A stretch of DNA of 57,027 bases from Patescibacteria group bacterium UBA1875 (GTDB taxonomy: Bacteria > Patescibacteriota > CPR2 > UBA1875), in the NCBI GenBank assembly GCA_002338125.1, contig DDHN01000008.1, positions 176,363-233,389 of the forward strand, in the 5' to 3' direction. Below the pieces are notes generated by a model, which made no database searches, was not told the DNA's origin, and saw only the letters and a list, made by a program, of their open reading frames with translations. Of the stretch, positions 16,501 through 24,048 are shown piece after piece; the first letter of the stretch is position 1; every line of letters begins with the position of its first letter. The position numbers and the translations under genes are program-made.

Positions 16501-16785
16501 TATTTCGAATCCGACATGTTCTTGAATAGTCCCCTCTTTAATATGCTCTTTTTTTGGTTTTAATATTCCGTGAAGCGTCGCAAACATCATCTCAGCTGCT
16601 GTTGGGTCCTTATCGTTTGTTCTTGGCACTTTGATTTTCAGAAGCGTTGACTCTTGTTCTTCAATCCATCTTGACTTGCGTTTATTTTGCCAAGCAAAAA
16701 TCAAAAATATCAAGACAAAAACCCACCAAAAATAAGCAAAAACCGCTGTAATTCCTTTTAAAATTGAAAATAATAAATCTGTCAT
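13552..16785 (-). CDS. TraG/VirD4-like membrane ATPase (type IV secretion coupling/DNA translocase family)
   Basis: This 1077-residue protein has an N-terminal membrane segment (about residues 8-30) and a long N-terminal domain. The P-loop ATPase domain has Walker A GKTGMGKTK near residue 425 and Walker B FYFYVDEFQNF near residue 670. The sensor-like ARKYKLNLIVANQYL follows, as in VirD4/TraG coupling proteins. The last 250 residues are charged and low in complexity. Such proteins pump DNA or hand substrates to a secretion channel, but no other type IV secretion genes are nearby. It is co-directional with the sigma4-HARE gene, 8 nt apart. Confidence 0.8.
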   Translation of the reverse strand: MTDLLFSILKGITAVFAYFWWVFVLIFLIFAWQNKRKSRWIEEQESTLLKIKVPRTNDKDPTAAEMMFATLHGILKPKKEHIKEGTIQEHVGFEIIADSKAINFYVWMPKNLKDFIEGQIYAQYPTADISEVDDYTAKIDDKSFIENRSFATAEIYLSKADYLPIKTFNNFTVDPLAGITGVLSKLEKDDEEIWIQILARPVDDDWKKRGLDYIKAKKEGKVFGAPTLGAILSQPIELIKDFIHIAIIGPLESAGGGGNGPQLSAEEESMIAGIQEKSEKLAYSTKIRVVYIAKESDKAKERIQAAIGAFKQFNTTNLNGFKGRSKNSVSKFLTEYKNRIFLDEGFHLNIEELASIYHLPHTSVETPNISWTSFKTAEPPTNLPTLDSVKDKNDIALFAETNFRTSTPVVFGIKRDDRRRHMYIIGKTGMGKTKLMENLIINDIKAGEGVALIDPHGESFEFILNRIPKERMKDVIIFNPADTQYPVAFNPMEVIDESLKIQTAAGIVGTFKKIFGYSWGPRLEYIFNYTVLALLDTKGATLLGVVRMLTDKKYRAKIVDNIKDPVVKKFWTDEFATYNDKYASEAIAPILNKVGQFISNSLIRNVIGQPKSSFNIRKLMDEQKIFLVNLSVGRIGETNASLLGSFMITAIHLAAMSRADVREEERKDFYFYVDEFQNFATESFNNILSEARKYKLNLIVANQYLAQIEDSGVKDAVFGNIGTMITFRVGANDAAELTKEFNPPFEEQDIINLPKQHIYLKMIIDGQAEAPFSAKALTIDLKEKSDYVSEIIDYSRKHYSTPLAEVEHLVSEWAGIADTVKRNADERSGKVFEKKDKNLSNIIKENAPKDSGLELEKQADYIVRHKDGDDKYVFLPNNKPNGLIPDSKGRNKGTVYKKNEKKIYDVKVDMYEPKDKDKYAKHKAPDIWVGTLEEVIAQLEAIKEGEGGGTKFIGIEGKDKKSTERLEEKIKKLKKKNTGGQIKDKIDKETLSAILKQVITPSKKEGESESINKKEGSSEKENTDKPEQEIAKSSVTPKKEKLITPENFKTLKAIHPHEEIKIAPKEIKEGEEITFKD

Positions 16786-16793
16786 TTAATCCC

Positions 16794-17822
16794 CTAATTT
16801 AAAGTATATACTGCCTTCCCTATCTTTTTAAACCTTGGTTTTTGAAGGTTCAAAATTATTGTACTTGGTTTTACTATCCTTCTCTTTAAAACTTCCTCAA
16901 CAATTACTTTCCTGTGAAGTGGTTCCCCTGCCTCTGCTAGTACTTCGACGATGACTTCTTCAACGATACCTGGATGATAACCCCAGGACGATAAAGCATA
17001 AATGCCACGGCCGACTAATACAAAATCGGAGTTTTTGATGAGTTCGTTATGAACTGACTGTTTTGTTACTTTTTTCTCCCCAATTTGACTTATTTTCTCA
17101 GTTAATTCCTCGTAGTGGATAGGTTTACCGTGTTTTTCTAAAACAAATTTTGATTTGTCTTTTATGCTCCGAGGATTAATATGTGGCCACGAAGTAAGAC
17201 CCCAGCCTTTATCAGTTAGAATTGTTTTGTTGCTAGCAGTTAGTGCAGCTTGAACTTTCGCAGGTTTTATTTTTATAAAGTCACTGATGGTTTCAGTCTT
17301 GGTTACTTTGTTTTTTGATTTTAAAAAATCAATTGCTTCTTTGCTAATTTTTTTGATGTTATTAATTTTAAAACTTTTATTCCTAAATCCTTCATTTAAT
17401 TCATTGGATATTTTTACATTTTCAATTTTATTGGAGAGGGTGGCTACAAAACGAAGAGCATTTGTTTCATTATTACTGTCAATCAAGGCTGTTAATTGCT
17501 CTACTGATACGTAACCTCCATTTTGTTCAACGATATCCTCAATTAACTTAATAGCTTTTTTTGCTTCCTCTGAGGTGCAATACTTTTTTATCTTTTTTAA
17601 AGCATTATTAACTATCTGACGGACTCGTTCCCTAGTTATTTTATGTTCATTCCCAATAGCTTGTAGTGTTTTTGGCTTTCCGTTAATGCCAAAACGAGCT
17701 ATTAAAATAGTTTTTTCTCGTTCTTTTTTAATTTTGGGGCAATTATCAATAGCCTTTATTGCTATTTGGTTCCAATTAATTGGAGTTGGATCTATCTGAA
17801 TCAATGTTAATTTCTCTGCCAT
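16794..17822 (-). CDS. Sigma-70 region 4 fused to tandem HARE-type winged helices
   Basis: In this 342-residue protein, residues about 35-80 form a sigma region 4.2-like helix-turn-helix (IARFGINGKPKTLQAIG, TRERVRQI). Regions 1-3 of a true sigma factor are absent. A linker region follows. Residues about 218-283 form a HARE-HTH winged helix (HYEELTEKI to RGIYALSSWGY), the fold also used by RNA polymerase delta. A second winged-helix-like unit spans about 284-342. This suggests an RNA-polymerase-associated or DNA-binding regulator. A function is not established from sequence. Confidence 0.75.
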   Translation of the reverse strand: MAEKLTLIQIDPTPINWNQIAIKAIDNCPKIKKEREKTILIARFGINGKPKTLQAIGNEHKITRERVRQIVNNALKKIKKYCTSEEAKKAIKLIEDIVEQNGGYVSVEQLTALIDSNNETNALRFVATLSNKIENVKISNELNEGFRNKSFKINNIKKISKEAIDFLKSKNKVTKTETISDFIKIKPAKVQAALTASNKTILTDKGWGLTSWPHINPRSIKDKSKFVLEKHGKPIHYEELTEKISQIGEKKVTKQSVHNELIKNSDFVLVGRGIYALSSWGYHPGIVEEVIVEVLAEAGEPLHRKVIVEEVLKRRIVKPSTIILNLQKPRFKKIGKAVYTLN

Positions 17823-17831
17823 AACAATATA

Positions 17832-17860
17832 ATTATAGCAGATTTTTGGCTTGATGTCAA
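17832..17860 (-). promoter_or_regulatory. Near-consensus promoter, almost leaderless
   Basis: On the minus strand, TTGACA (17860-17855), 17 nt and TATAAT (17837-17832) lie only 9 nt from the ATG of the sigma4-HARE gene, leaving a leader of about 3 nt. Confidence 0.75.
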
Positions 17861-17873
17861 TTAATTTTCAAGA

Positions 17874-19859
17874 TTACTCGGATTTTGGTGGTTGCCAAGA
17901 GGCCCATTTACAATCAGGATAACGGGAGCAACCCCAAAAAGTTCGTCCTCTTTTGGTGTTTTTTATAATAACATCACCCTCTTTGCATTCCGGGCATTTT
18001 TGACCGGTTTTATCTAAGTACGGTTTGGTATTCTTACATTCCGGGAAACCGGTGCAAGCATAAAACTTACCAAATCGTCCTTCTTTTAGGACTAATGGTT
18101 TACTACACTTTTCACACACCTCATCAGTAGCAACATCCATATTTATTTTCTCTATCTTTTCCTGTTTTTCCTCGATCTCTTTTGAGAATGGTTTCCAAAA
18201 TTTTGAAACTGGTTCTTTCCAATCTAGTTTCCCCTCGGCAATTTTATCAAGGTCTTCTTCCATTGTGGCAGTGAACTTAATGTCAACTATCTCAGGAAAG
18301 TTTTCAACCAACATATCACTCACTAGAAAACCAATTTTTTGAGGTACAAGTTTTCTCTCCTCTACTTTTACATATCCTCGGTCTTTTATTGTAGATATAG
18401 TTGGGGCGTAGGTTGAGGGTCTCCCAATCCCATTCTCTTCAAGTGTTTTCACAAGTGAGGCCTCTGTAAAACGTGCTGGTGGTTGAGTAAATTTTTGATT
18501 TGGGATGATCTCTTGAAGCAAGCAATTGTCTTTAACTTTTAAGTCAGGAAGGATTACCTCTTTATTAGAGATAAGTTGTTTTTTCTTTGAGCCTTCAAAA
18601 TAGACACGTGAAAATCCATTGAACTTTACTTGTTTTCCGTTGGCTCTTAAAAGGTATTTTTTAGCAGTTATGTCTAATCTAACAAGATCAAGAATTTCTG
18701 AGCTCATTTGTGAGGCAACGGTTCGATTCCATATAAGTTGATAAAGTTTGAACATATCGGGTGTTAGGGTGTCTTTTAAACTTTCAGGAGTCCTCTTTAC
18801 GCTTGTTGGTCTTATCGCCTCATGGGCTTCTTGGGCTCCTTTTTTTGACTTAAAATAACGAGGTTTCTCGGGTAGATAGTTTTGACCATATTTATTGGTA
18901 ATTAAACCTCTTATTTCTGATAATGATTGGTTTGATAAATTCATCGAATCAGTCCTCATGTAGGTTATGAGGCCCACAGAGCCTTCTCCGGGTACTTTTA
19001 TGCCCTCGTATAACTTTTGGGCAACCATCATTGTTTTCTTAGCTGAGAAATAAAGTTTTCGGGCAGCTTCTTGTTGGAGGCTTGAAGTTGTAAATGGTGG
19101 TGATGGATTCCTTTTTTTCTGAGTCTTTACTATGTCAGTGACTGTGTAAGCTGCATCTTCTAGATCCTCAACTATTTTCTTTGCTTCGCTTCCATTTACA
19201 ATTTCAACTTTTTTGCCCTCCTTCTTTATGAGAGAAGCGTTAAATACTTCATTATCGGAGGTATTTGTTTTTAGCAGGGTTTCGATTTCCCAATATTCAT
19301 CTTTTTTAAAAGCCTCGATTTCTCTTTCTCTGTCTACGATTAGTCTTAGGGCGACTGATTGAACCCTACCCGCTGAAAGACCTCGACGAATCTTTTTCCA
19401 AAGCAGTGGGGACAGATTATAGCCTACCAGTCTGTCAAGAACCCTTCTGGCTTGTTGAGCATCAACTAAGTCTTTATTTATCTCTCGGGGTTCTTTGATT
19501 GCTTTTGTGATTGCTTCCTTAGTAATTTCGTGAAAGACTATTCGTTCCCTTTTTTTATTGTTTTCGTCTAAGTCTAGAGCTTTGACGATGTGCCAAGCGA
19601 TAGCTTCGCCTTCACGATCTTCGTCGGTTGCTAGTATTATTTTTTCGGCCTGGGCTGACTCTTTTTTTAATAAAGTTACTTGTTTTCGGGATTTAGTAGG
19701 GATAACATATTTTGGTTCTAAATTTTCAGGGTCAATCCCAATATTCCCTTTGGGCAAGTCTCTTATATGCCCAAAACTAGCTACAACTTTATAGCCTTTA
19801 CCAAGATAGCTTTCAATTGTTTTTCCTTTTGCAGGACTTTCTACTATTACTAAATTCAT
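17874..19859 (-). CDS. topA: DNA topoisomerase I (type IA)
   Basis: This 661-residue enzyme begins with the TOPRIM domain (MNLVIVESPAKGKTIESYLG, then DEDREGEAIAWH). The active-site tyrosine lies in GLITYMRTDSMNLS. The central gate domains contain ENGIGRPSTYAPTI. The C-terminus carries two zinc ribbons (CEKCSKPL to FPECKN, and CPECKEG to YPDCKW). It relaxes negative supercoils by single-strand passage. A TATACT hexamer lies 8 nt before the ATG. Confidence 0.96.
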   Translation of the reverse strand: MNLVIVESPAKGKTIESYLGKGYKVVASFGHIRDLPKGNIGIDPENLEPKYVIPTKSRKQVTLLKKESAQAEKIILATDEDREGEAIAWHIVKALDLDENNKKRERIVFHEITKEAITKAIKEPREINKDLVDAQQARRVLDRLVGYNLSPLLWKKIRRGLSAGRVQSVALRLIVDREREIEAFKKDEYWEIETLLKTNTSDNEVFNASLIKKEGKKVEIVNGSEAKKIVEDLEDAAYTVTDIVKTQKKRNPSPPFTTSSLQQEAARKLYFSAKKTMMVAQKLYEGIKVPGEGSVGLITYMRTDSMNLSNQSLSEIRGLITNKYGQNYLPEKPRYFKSKKGAQEAHEAIRPTSVKRTPESLKDTLTPDMFKLYQLIWNRTVASQMSSEILDLVRLDITAKKYLLRANGKQVKFNGFSRVYFEGSKKKQLISNKEVILPDLKVKDNCLLQEIIPNQKFTQPPARFTEASLVKTLEENGIGRPSTYAPTISTIKDRGYVKVEERKLVPQKIGFLVSDMLVENFPEIVDIKFTATMEEDLDKIAEGKLDWKEPVSKFWKPFSKEIEEKQEKIEKINMDVATDEVCEKCSKPLVLKEGRFGKFYACTGFPECKNTKPYLDKTGQKCPECKEGDVIIKNTKRGRTFWGCSRYPDCKWASWQPPKSE

Positions 19860-19897
19860 TGCTTTAAAGTATACACTACTCTGTCAAGATTTTTATT

Positions 19898-20764
19898 TCA
19901 ATAGTTAGTCTGGTAATCAGCTATAATGTCATTAGCAGTAGTCACTGGAATGGCCCCTTCTCTTAATAATTCGTTAGGACCTATGGATAGTTGATTGTCA
20001 ATCGATCCAGGTATGGCGTATAGTTGACGATTTTGTTCCAAGGCAAAGCTGGCGGTATGTAACGTTCCGGAGTATTCGCCGGCCTGAACAATCAAAACAC
20101 CAGTTGATAGTCCGGATATGATTCTGTTTCTAGCCGGAAAATTACTTTTTTCTGGCTTTGTCCTTAACGGCTGGTCTGATATCAAGCAGCCATTTTCGAT
20201 GATGCTTTCTGCTAATTTTGTATTTTCTTTTGGATAAATCATGTCTAGACCATTTGCTAACACAGCGTATGTTATTCCTCCCCCACTTAAAGCTCCTTTA
20301 TGTGCCTCGGTATCAATACCTATAGCAAGTCCAGAAACGATTACAAAATTTTGTTTAGCAAGTTCCTTGGCGATTTCAAATGAGCATTTTCTGCCATATC
20401 GATCAGCTTTTCTGGCTCCAACTATGGCAATAGTTTTGTTTATATTAGCTATCTTTCCTTTTATATATAGTAGATAAGGGGGGTTATATATTTCTTTTAA
20501 ATTTTCCGGATAATCGTTGTCGGTAATAGCAATAATATTTATATTATTTTCTTCAATTTCATTGATAATTTTTTCCGGTACAGTTTCTTTCCGATATGCT
20601 ACAAAATTATCAACCCATTTTTCAGCGAAACCGGCCAGTATATAATCCCCAATTGTTGCATGCCAGGCTTTTTCAAAAGTAGGAAAAAATTCCGTAAGTT
20701 TTAAAAAATGCTTAGTTTGAATATTGGGGAAGGCCCCAAAAGCAGCGAGATATTTTTTATCCAT
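19898..20764 (-). CDS. dprA: DNA-processing protein DprA
   Basis: This 288-residue DprA/Smf protein has the Rossmann-like DprA domain: YLLYIKGK, VGARKADRYGR, VSGLAIGIDTEAHKGAL, VLANGLDMIYPKEN, FPARNRIISGLS and GSIDNQLSIGPNELLREGA. It ends shortly after this, so the C-terminal winged helix (DML1) of many DprA proteins is missing. DprA loads RecA on incoming single strands during natural transformation. Its presence agrees with DNA uptake, although no com genes are seen. A TATAAA hexamer lies 6 nt before the ATG. Confidence 0.92.
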   Translation of the reverse strand: MDKKYLAAFGAFPNIQTKHFLKLTEFFPTFEKAWHATIGDYILAGFAEKWVDNFVAYRKETVPEKIINEIEENNINIIAITDNDYPENLKEIYNPPYLLYIKGKIANINKTIAIVGARKADRYGRKCSFEIAKELAKQNFVIVSGLAIGIDTEAHKGALSGGGITYAVLANGLDMIYPKENTKLAESIIENGCLISDQPLRTKPEKSNFPARNRIISGLSTGVLIVQAGEYSGTLHTASFALEQNRQLYAIPGSIDNQLSIGPNELLREGAIPVTTANDIIADYQTNY

Positions 20765-20872
20765 AAGTTCTTTATAACAATAATAAAACTTATGTTCTAG
20801 TATACAAGTCTTTTTTTAGTTAACACATTTTACAATGGCCAGTACTTGATTTGTGAAAATAACAAAAAACTA

Positions 20873-20901
20873 TTGACAAATTAACCATTAGATGCTATCC
20901 T
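20873..20901 (+). promoter_or_regulatory. Promoter of ncRNA-1
   Basis: TTGACA (20873-20878), exactly 17 nt and TATCCT (20896-20901) lie in the gap between dprA and pth. The predicted start is near 20907. Confidence 0.75.
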
Positions 20902-20906
20902 ACTAT

Positions 20907-21135
20907 GTCACGCTGTGGTAGGTGTGTGGATATGCCATCGACAATGTTGTTGTGAGTTTCCCGAAGGTAAGCTGGGTTGGTTGCCTTAATCACCCTCCTT
21001 AAGGTCGACTCGCTTACCGGAGGGAATCTCCCAGCAACAACGGCAGTAATTGTTGAAACTGCTCAAGCGCTAGACGCGGCTTGTTGATGGGAGAAATCAA
21101 AAAGACGGCCATTCCCCCTGGGTCGTCTTTTTGAT
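20907..21135 (+). ncRNA. Structured non-coding RNA of about 230 nt, class not recognised
   Basis: The gap has no ORF but is GC-richer than its surroundings and has its own promoter and terminator. Helices read by eye are: P1 20935-20944 with 21081-21090 (10 bp, one G-T); P2 20946-20952 with 21035-21041; P3 20958-20962 with 21022-21026; P4 20966-20972 with 21012-21018; P5 20984-20989 with 20999-21004; and P6 21043-21047 with 21058-21062. It lacks SRP, tmRNA and RNase P signatures. 6S RNA or a raiA-type RNA are possible but unproven. Confidence 0.75.
21097..21135 (+). terminator. Terminator of ncRNA-1
   Basis: ATCAAAAAGACG pairs with CGTCTTTTTGAT around a GC-rich apical part and runs into Ts. 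It also lies just beyond the pth stop on the other strand. Confidence 0.85.
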
Positions 21136-21142
21136 ATTCTAA

Positions 21143-21715
21143 TTAAAGAGTTGTATTTTCTATGCCTCTATCACAAGATTCTTTAATAACTTCAATCAAT
21201 TCTTTTATTTTGATTTTAGTTATTGATTGTTCGCTATTCGAAAAATTTTTAAGTACAAACTTTTCAGTCGGTCCAATTTTTTTGTTTTGAGGTTTTATGC
21301 CGAATCGGAAGCGATAAAAATTAGTTGTTTTTAAGTGGTCGATAATCGACTGTACTCCTTTTTGCCCAGCGCTCGAACCGCCATAGCGGATTCTGATAAT
21401 TCCAAGGTCTATATCAATATCATCATGAATTATCCAGATACTACTTGGTTTTATACCGTAATATTTAGAAATTTTTGTTATTGCTTCACCGGAGTTATTC
21501 ATGAATGTTTGTGGTTTTGCAAGGACTATTCTGACTTTTTTCTTTTGATTTGGAAACGTCATTATGTATTCGGCAATTTGGGCATTTTTCTTTTTGTCAT
21601 CTTTAAAATTAACTCCAAAATCTTTTGCTAAAGCATCGACGGCCATAAAGCCAATATTATGCCTTGTTTTTGCGTATTTTTTACCCGGATTTCCGAGACC
21701 GGCAATTAGTAGCAT
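21143..21715 (-). CDS. pth: Peptidyl-tRNA hydrolase
   Basis: Pth begins with the family's own start, MLLIAGLGNPGKKYAKTRHNIGF, so the ATG at 21715 is preferred to an in-frame ATG 18 nt upstream; this gives 190 residues. Catalytic or binding residues are visible: Asn in GNPG, His in TRHNIG, Asp in HDDIDI, Asn in FMNNSG. The enzyme recycles peptidyl-tRNA released from stalled ribosomes. A TATAAT ends 6 nt before the ATG, implying a leaderless mRNA. The gene ends against the ncRNA-1 terminator. Confidence 0.94.
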   Translation of the reverse strand: MLLIAGLGNPGKKYAKTRHNIGFMAVDALAKDFGVNFKDDKKKNAQIAEYIMTFPNQKKKVRIVLAKPQTFMNNSGEAITKISKYYGIKPSSIWIIHDDIDIDLGIIRIRYGGSSAGQKGVQSIIDHLKTTNFYRFRFGIKPQNKKIGPTEKFVLKNFSNSEQSITKIKIKELIEVIKESCDRGIENTTL

Positions 21716-21721
21716 AAATAC

Positions 21722-21727
21722 ATTATA
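21722..21727 (-). promoter_or_regulatory. Leaderless-type -10 for pth
   Basis: TATAAT is followed by exactly 6 nt and then the ATG at 21715. TTGGGG lies 17 nt further upstream. The upstream ATG at 21733 would overlap this promoter. Confidence 0.6.
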
Positions 21728-21758
21728 TGACACTAACCCAAAAACCCCAATTGTTAAA

Positions 21759-23108
21759 TTATTTTTTCTTAAAAAATATTCTTATAGGGGTACCTGTAAA
21801 ATCAAAATTTTTTCTAAGTTCATTTATTAAAGCTCTTTTCCAGCTAAAATGGATTGCCTCTGAATGTTTGGCTCTAATTTCAAAAGTTGGTGGGATTATA
21901 CCTGTCTGTGTACCATAAAATACTTTTGGTCTTATCTTCCCTCTGGCCTTAGGTAAATTATTATTAGCGAAATCTTCAATAATTCTATTTAATAGCGAGG
22001 TTTTTAATTGCCGTCTTTGATTTTCGGAGACTTTAAGGACAATCTCCGGTATTTTTTCGATGTTTAATCCAGTTTTAGCTGAAACAAAAATGGCTGGAAC
22101 CCAGGTTATGAAGCTGAATCGATTACGAAGATGATTCAAGAATTTTTCCTGTTCGATATTTTTTATCATATCCCATTTATTGATTACAAGGATAATTCCT
22201 TTTCCAGCTTCCTTAGCATATCCGGCAATATGCAGGTCCTGAGTGGTAGCTCTTTTTTCGGTAGCATCTAGAATCAAAAGAACGATATCGGTTCCTTGAA
22301 TTTCTCTCTGAGTTCGGAGGAAGGCAAATCTTTCTAATGGCGCCCCTTTTTTGAAGGCTCGGCCAACTTTGCCTGGTCGTCGAGTGCCAGCTGTATCTGA
22401 AATTTTAATTTCTTTTTCATTAAACCTAATATTTTCAGAGACTATATCTCTTGTTGTCCCAGCAATGGCCGTAACAATTGATCGATCTTTTTTACAAAGT
22501 GCGTTTAAAATAGAGCTTTTGCCTACATTAGGCCGTCCCAAAATAGTAACTTTTATCTGTTCCTTATCGCTTGTTTGAGTTGAAGATTTAGGAGCATTTT
22601 TGAAAATATCGATTATTAATTTTGTAACTCCAATGTTATGAATGGTTGAGATTTCGTAAATTGATTTAAACCCTAATCTTTTGTATTCGTTAGCGTAATT
22701 AAGTTTTTTAGAGCTATCTATCTTGTTAATTACTAGTAATGTTTTTTTACCGGATTTTCTTACGAAATCAGATATTTCTTTATCTTCTTCGGTTGGAGGG
22801 ACTTCTCCATCGACAACTAAAATTAAAATTTCGGCTAAGCTAATTGCTTCTTTTACTTTCTTTTGGGACTTGTCGTGAATTTCAGAATCTTTGTCATTGT
22901 AGTATCCGGCGGTATCGATTAGATTCATTATCTTCCCTTCCTTCGATAGTTGATATTCTAAAATGTCCCTGGTTGTGCCTGGTTCTTTCAAAACTACAGC
23001 TTTTCTGAGGCCGATTATACGGTTAAATAGTGAGCTTTTGCCAACGTTAGGCCGACCGACAATTACAACGTTGTATTTTCCTGACTTGTTTATTGGTTGT
23101 TTTTTCAT
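21759..23108 (-). CDS. der: Ribosome-assembly GTPase Der (EngA)
   Basis: This 449-residue protein has two tandem GTPase domains, which is diagnostic of Der. The first has RPNVGKSSLFNRI, DTAGY and NKID. The second has GRPNVGKSSILNAL, DTAGTRRPG and NKWD. A C-terminal KH-like domain follows. It acts in late 50S subunit maturation. The gene has its own promoter on the minus strand (TCGACA 23145-23140, 17 nt, TATAAT 23122-23117), 8 nt before the ATG. Confidence 0.96.
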   Translation of the reverse strand: MKKQPINKSGKYNVVIVGRPNVGKSSLFNRIIGLRKAVVLKEPGTTRDILEYQLSKEGKIMNLIDTAGYYNDKDSEIHDKSQKKVKEAISLAEILILVVDGEVPPTEEDKEISDFVRKSGKKTLLVINKIDSSKKLNYANEYKRLGFKSIYEISTIHNIGVTKLIIDIFKNAPKSSTQTSDKEQIKVTILGRPNVGKSSILNALCKKDRSIVTAIAGTTRDIVSENIRFNEKEIKISDTAGTRRPGKVGRAFKKGAPLERFAFLRTQREIQGTDIVLLILDATEKRATTQDLHIAGYAKEAGKGIILVINKWDMIKNIEQEKFLNHLRNRFSFITWVPAIFVSAKTGLNIEKIPEIVLKVSENQRRQLKTSLLNRIIEDFANNNLPKARGKIRPKVFYGTQTGIIPPTFEIRAKHSEAIHFSWKRALINELRKNFDFTGTPIRIFFKKK

Positions 23109-23116
23109 GACGTTTT

Positions 23117-23145
23117 ATTATAATACATTTTTGGCTTTATGTCGA
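23117..23145 (-). promoter_or_regulatory. der promoter, near-leaderless
   Basis: TCGACA (23145-23140), a 17-nt spacer and TATAAT (23122-23117) end 8 nt before the ATG. The leader would be 1-2 nt. Confidence 0.65.
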
Positions 23146-23151
23146 TAAAAA

Positions 23152-24048
23152 TTATCTAAAATTGTACGAATTTTTGATGAGAGTGATTATTCTTTCTGTT
23201 TCTTGGAATCTATTGGGGCTATTAAGAACCACTCCAATAATTTCCCTGTTTTCATCTTTGTAATAAGTAGCTAGACACTCCCCCGCCTTATAGGTTGTGC
23301 CTGTTTTTATCCCTAAATAGTTTTTGTTCAGTAAATGATTCGTATTTGTGAGGATATATTTACGTCCTGTTATGTTTCTTGCGAGATATGATTTTTTGGC
23401 AACTATTCTAGCAATTGTCGGATTTGATAGAGCTATTTCGGCAATACTTGTTAAATCTTTGCTGGTAGAATAATTTCCGCTCTCGTCCCACCCAACAGGA
23501 TTAGTAAATTGTGTATTATTGAGGCCAAGTAAAATAGCTCTCTCATTCATTAGAGCAACAAACTCTTCTTCTGATCCAGCAACATAATTAGCCAGAGTGA
23601 TAGCAGCATCGGAACCAGAAACAAGTAACAGTCCGTGCAGAAGCTCAGTTACTTTTAATTGTTCTCCGGCTTTAAGGCCCATTACAGCGTCTCCTGTTCT
23701 TGTTTTTAATCTTGGTACCTTAATAGTCTCTGAGAGTTTTAACTTTTCAACAACAATTATTGCTGTCATTAATTTACTGATTGAAGCAGCTGGCATTCTA
23801 ATGTCAGAGTTTTTGTCTAGTAAGATTTTACCTGATTTTTTATCGACAAAATATGCAGATTTTGCAGTTACGGAAGCTTTATCGATTTTTTTAATTTCCG
23901 AAGGGATAAAACTATATTCAGCCTGGGTTACAACCTCTTTTGATTCGTCGATTTTTTCTCTAAGAGAATATTCCCAGACTTCTTTATTACTAATAGGTGG
24001 CAAGAGAGAAACAAGTATTAAAGTAATTCCTATGATTATTTTAAACAT
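23152..24048 (-). CDS. S11-family D-Ala-D-Ala carboxypeptidase with altered SxN motif
   Basis: This 298-residue protein has an N-terminal signal/anchor (MFKIIIGITLILVSLLPPIS) and an S11 peptidase core. The active-site SISK is near residue 88 and the KTG triad is in GIKTGTTYKAGEC. The middle motif reads SGSD where family members usually have S-x-N (SANDA in the second copy at 29473-30411), so the motif's asparagine is replaced by serine. It trims stem-peptide D-alanine outside the membrane. It overlaps the pseudouridine synthase by 8 nt. Confidence 0.85.
   Translation of the reverse strand: MFKIIIGITLILVSLLPPISNKEVWEYSLREKIDESKEVVTQAEYSFIPSEIKKIDKASVTAKSAYFVDKKSGKILLDKNSDIRMPAASISKLMTAIIVVEKLKLSETIKVPRLKTRTGDAVMGLKAGEQLKVTELLHGLLLVSGSDAAITLANYVAGSEEEFVALMNERAILLGLNNTQFTNPVGWDESGNYSTSKDLTSIAEIALSNPTIARIVAKKSYLARNITGRKYILTNTNHLLNKNYLGIKTGTTYKAGECLATYYKDENREIIGVVLNSPNRFQETERIITLIKNSYNFR

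Noticed and set aside
20907..21135. SRP RNA or a riboswitch for a downstream gene.
   Set aside because: The domain IV GGAAGGAAGCAGC-type loop is absent, and the RNA ends at its own terminator with the next gene on the opposite strand.
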